A stretch of DNA of 21,557 bases. Source: a virus. The notes under the pieces are model-generated. The model was not told the origin of the DNA, searched no databases, and worked only from the letters and a program-made list of their open reading frames with translations. Each line of letters starts with the position of its first letter. The stretch's first letter is position 1. The stretch is from IMG/VR virus record IMGVR_UViG_3300025892_000190, positions 1 through 21,557 of that record, one strand, 5' to 3'. Positions 19,225-21,557 of the stretch are shown here, in pieces. A program made the translations under genes and the position numbers.

Positions 19225-21557
19225 ATGTTCAATAATTTTCCATATTATAATGTTAAATCAGTTAGGTTAGGTTCCCACTATATTACTAGTGGTATTGACC
19301 CAACATATACATTATCTGGACCTTTAACTGTAAATGAAGGTGAGTCTGTTACCATAGTATTAACAACAACTGATGTTGATAGTGGTGAAGTAATCCCTTA
19401 TGTAATTACTGGTATAACAACTGATGATATAAATGGATCTTCTCTAAATGGAGAGTTTGTTATAGGTTCAGTTGATTCTATAGCTTTAGATATAACTGGG
19501 GACATTGAGTTAGAAGGTGATGAAACTCTTGTTTTAACATTAGCTAATGGTGAAGATTCTATTTCAATAAATATTAGTGATGGTATATTAACACAAATAG
19601 GACAAGATATATTAAGTTTAGATGCTGGTGAAAATGATTTCTACGGTCTTAGTGTAGCAATAAATTATGATGGTAGTGTTGTTGCTACTAGTGGACCTTT
19701 TAGTGATTCAGTTGGTAACAGAAGTGGTCGCACTAGAGTATATGAAATTGATGGTGATATTTGGACTCAGCTAGGTCAAGATATTGATGGTGAAGCCGAA
19801 ATTGAATATAGTGGTAATAAAATTGATATTAGTGATGATGGTACTATCATCGCTGTTAGTAGTCATCTAAGTAATGTAAATGAATTAGAAAAACCAGGTC
19901 GTGTTAGAATTTTTAGGCTTGTTAATAACACATGGGTGCAGATTGGTGCTGATATTGTTGGTGAATCACAAGATGATAGAAGTGGTATTAGTTTAAGTTT
20001 AAATTCTGATGGTAAAATGATTGCTATCTCTGCACCATATAACGATGCTGGTAGCGCAAATATAAATCACAACTATGGGCATGTAAGAGTTTATAGGAAT
20101 ATAGATGATAATTGGGTTCAATTAGGTCAGGATATTGATGGTGAGAATATTGGTGATCTATTAGGTTGGTCTGTATCGATAAATGGTGGTGGCACTATTG
20201 TTGCAATTGGTACACGTACCGATGATACATCGTTTACAAATGCTGGACAAGTTAGAATTTATCAAATTGTTGGTAACACTTGGGTTCAATTAGGACAATA
20301 TATTAGTGGTGAAAATTTTGCTGATAATAGTGGACACAGTGTTAGTTTAAATGGTGATGGTACTATCGTTGCGATTGGTGCTCACCTTAATGATGATGGT
20401 GGTACACATTCTGGTCATGTAAAAGTATACCAACTCGATGGTGAAAATTGGATTCAACTTGGATCTAATATAGTCGGTAAATCTGCTGGTGATTTAAGTG
20501 GAAGTAGTGTTAGCTTAAATGATGTTGGAGATATTATTGTAATTGGATCACCTAAAAATGATGATGGTGGTAATGATTCTGGACACACTAGGGTATTTAC
20601 ATATGATGGTAATGAATGGGATCAAGTTGGATTAGATGTTAGAGGTACATCGGATGGAGACTTTAGTGGTGGTAGTATAGATTTTAGTTCAGATGGAACT
20701 ACATTCGTTGTTGGTGAGTATAAAAATGATGATGTCGCCACAAATGCTGGTCGCACTAGAGTATTTAAAATTAAGCAAGAATCCCCAGTTGTGGTACCAA
20801 CTTATAGTTTAAACTCTACGTTACCAACAGTTGATGAAGGGCAGCAACTTACTGTATCATTAACCACTCAAAATGTAGAACATGGTACAAACATCAATTA
20901 TACTATAATTGGTATATCAAGTGATGATATCGATGGGTCACCGTTAGTCGGTAGTTTTGTTGTGGGTGTTGTAGATTCAGTTACATTAAATGTAGTTGAT
21001 GACTTATTAGTTGAGGGTATTGAAACACTTTCATTCATTCTTGATAATGGTGGAGATTCCATTGATATAGTAATAAACGATACAATATTACCTTATTACG
21101 AATTACTTACTTCATATTCAGTTAATGAGGGTGAAACGATTCTTATATCGTTATTAACAGAAAATGTTAATAATGGTACACTCGTTCCTTATACTATAAC
21201 TGGTGTAACAAGTGATGATATTGATGGAGCGCCATTAACTGGTAACTTTGTTGTAGGAACAGTTGATTTAATTTATATTAATGTAACAGAAGATGTTTTA
21301 ACTGAAGGTGAAGAAACTCTAACTATTACATTAGATAATGGTGAACATAGTGTCGATGTTATAATAAATGACTCATCACAAGATCCAACATACGAATTAC
21401 TTGCTCCAATTGCAGTTAATGAGGGTGAAACAATTCTTATTGAGTTAATAACAACTAATCTCAATGTGGGTGCATCAGTTCCTTATACTATAACTGGTGT
21501 AACAAGTGATGATATCGATGGAGCATCATTAACAGGTAACTTTGTTGTAGGAACAGT
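19225..21557 (+). CDS. Long adhesin/fibre-like protein: Calx-beta repeats and seven-bladed propeller, 3' end outside window
   Basis: An open frame of at least 777 codons runs off the window. Residues 25-120 are a Calx-beta-like unit (PTYTLSGPLTVNEGES ... LEGDETLVLTL). Residues 121-518 hold seven repeats of about 56-60 residues, each starting (W)xQLGxDIxGE and ending GxxRVYxx, with SLSxDGxxIAIGA and DDGGxxSGH in between: an FG-GAP/integrin-alpha-like propeller with one blade per repeat. Three more Calx-beta units follow from about 525, 623 and 721, spaced about 98 residues, each with VNEGE and EGxETLxxxL. Asp/Asn-rich loops suggest calcium binding. Such proteins bind surface glycans or proteins; a receptor-binding fibre is the likely role. 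The start is the ATG one base after the previous stop. No signal peptide is seen. Confidence 0.85.
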   Translation, partial: MFNNFPYYNVKSVRLGSHYITSGIDPTYTLSGPLTVNEGESVTIVLTTTDVDSGEVIPYVITGITTDDINGSSLNGEFVIGSVDSIALDITGDIELEGDETLVLTLANGEDSISINISDGILTQIGQDILSLDAGENDFYGLSVAINYDGSVVATSGPFSDSVGNRSGRTRVYEIDGDIWTQLGQDIDGEAEIEYSGNKIDISDDGTIIAVSSHLSNVNELEKPGRVRIFRLVNNTWVQIGADIVGESQDDRSGISLSLNSDGKMIAISAPYNDAGSANINHNYGHVRVYRNIDDNWVQLGQDIDGENIGDLLGWSVSINGGGTIVAIGTRTDDTSFTNAGQVRIYQIVGNTWVQLGQYISGENFADNSGHSVSLNGDGTIVAIGAHLNDDGGTHSGHVKVYQLDGENWIQLGSNIVGKSAGDLSGSSVSLNDVGDIIVIGSPKNDDGGNDSGHTRVFTYDGNEWDQVGLDVRGTSDGDFSGGSIDFSSDGTTFVVGEYKNDDVATNAGRTRVFKIKQESPVVVPTYSLNSTLPTVDEGQQLTVSLTTQNVEHGTNINYTIIGISSDDIDGSPLVGSFVVGVVDSVTLNVVDDLLVEGIETLSFILDNGGDSIDIVINDTILPYYELLTSYSVNEGETILISLLTENVNNGTLVPYTITGVTSDDIDGAPLTGNFVVGTVDLIYINVTEDVLTEGEETLTITLDNGEHSVDVIINDSSQDPTYELLAPIAVNEGETILIELITTNLNVGASVPYTITGVTSDDIDGASLTGNFVVGT
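21091..21557 (+). repeat. 294-base tandem coding repeats (Calx-beta units)
   Basis: The stretch from 21187 and the one from 21481 are nearly identical at base level (CCTTATACTATAACTGGTGT onwards), exactly 294 bases (98 codons) apart. The earlier unit around 20890 is more diverged. The high identity points to recent duplication or gene conversion; further copies probably lie beyond the window. Confidence 0.85.

Noticed and set aside
19225-21557. CRISPR array or noncoding satellite in the repeat-rich end
   Set aside because: Repeats are long, in frame and coding; spacing and sequence fit Calx-beta and propeller units, with no short palindromic repeats and spacers.

Overview
The window looks like the structural and nucleotide-metabolism section of an AT-rich, T4-like (contractile-tailed) marine-type bacteriophage. 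Recognisable T4-type proteins are gp15-like tail terminator, gp20 portal, gp13-like neck protein, gp4-like head-completion protein, gp21 prohead protease, gp22 scaffold and gp23 major capsid protein. A small heat-shock protein and class I ribonucleotide reductase fit aquatic T4-like phages. Every supported gene is on the + strand and no host gene is seen. The host cannot be named from the sequence. The -35/-10 boxes look sigma70-like, and Shine-Dalgarno sequences are missing before most genes.

Layout. 1-510: the 3' part of an Hsp20 gene, a possible structured RNA and a terminator. 523-2447: an acidic/basic putative virion protein with a late promoter, a terminator, then a short cluster behind a sigma70-like promoter (two small unknown proteins and a P-loop kinase-like protein) closed by a terminator. 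2447-11970: the morphogenesis cluster, in the order gp15-like, gp20, gp13-like, hydrolase-like fusion, gp4-like, two small membrane proteins, gp21, small basic protein, gp22, gp23, then a strong terminator. 12036-15090: an accessory stretch with a freestanding Vsr-like homing endonuclease carrying four zinc-finger repeats, a small zinc-ribbon protein, an unknown 250-residue protein, a lysine-rich histone-like protein and a nested inverted repeat. 15104-18745: nrdB, nrdA, a cobalamin-adenosyltransferase-like protein and a PQ-loop (SemiSWEET-like) membrane protein. 18737 to the end: a small putative virion protein and a very long adhesin-like protein (Calx-beta repeats around a seven-bladed propeller) that runs off the window.

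Regulation. Two promoter types can be read. T4 late boxes (TATAAATA, often continuing as ATTAAA) stand before virion genes. TTGACT/TATAGT-type promoters stand before a small gene cluster and nrdB. Several late boxes are only 5-7 bases from the start codon, so those mRNAs may begin at or next to AUG. gp23 is the clearest exception in having a Shine-Dalgarno-like purine stretch, and its codon use is visibly richer in C-ending codons.

How the genes work together. gp22 with gp21 builds and matures the head made of gp23 on the gp20 portal. The gp13- and gp4-like proteins finish the head and the gp15-like protein caps the tail. NrdA/NrdB supply deoxynucleotides for phage DNA. The most unexpected part is the pair behind nrdA: a PduO-fold protein without the usual ATP-binding N-terminal motif, followed at once by a PQ-loop membrane protein.
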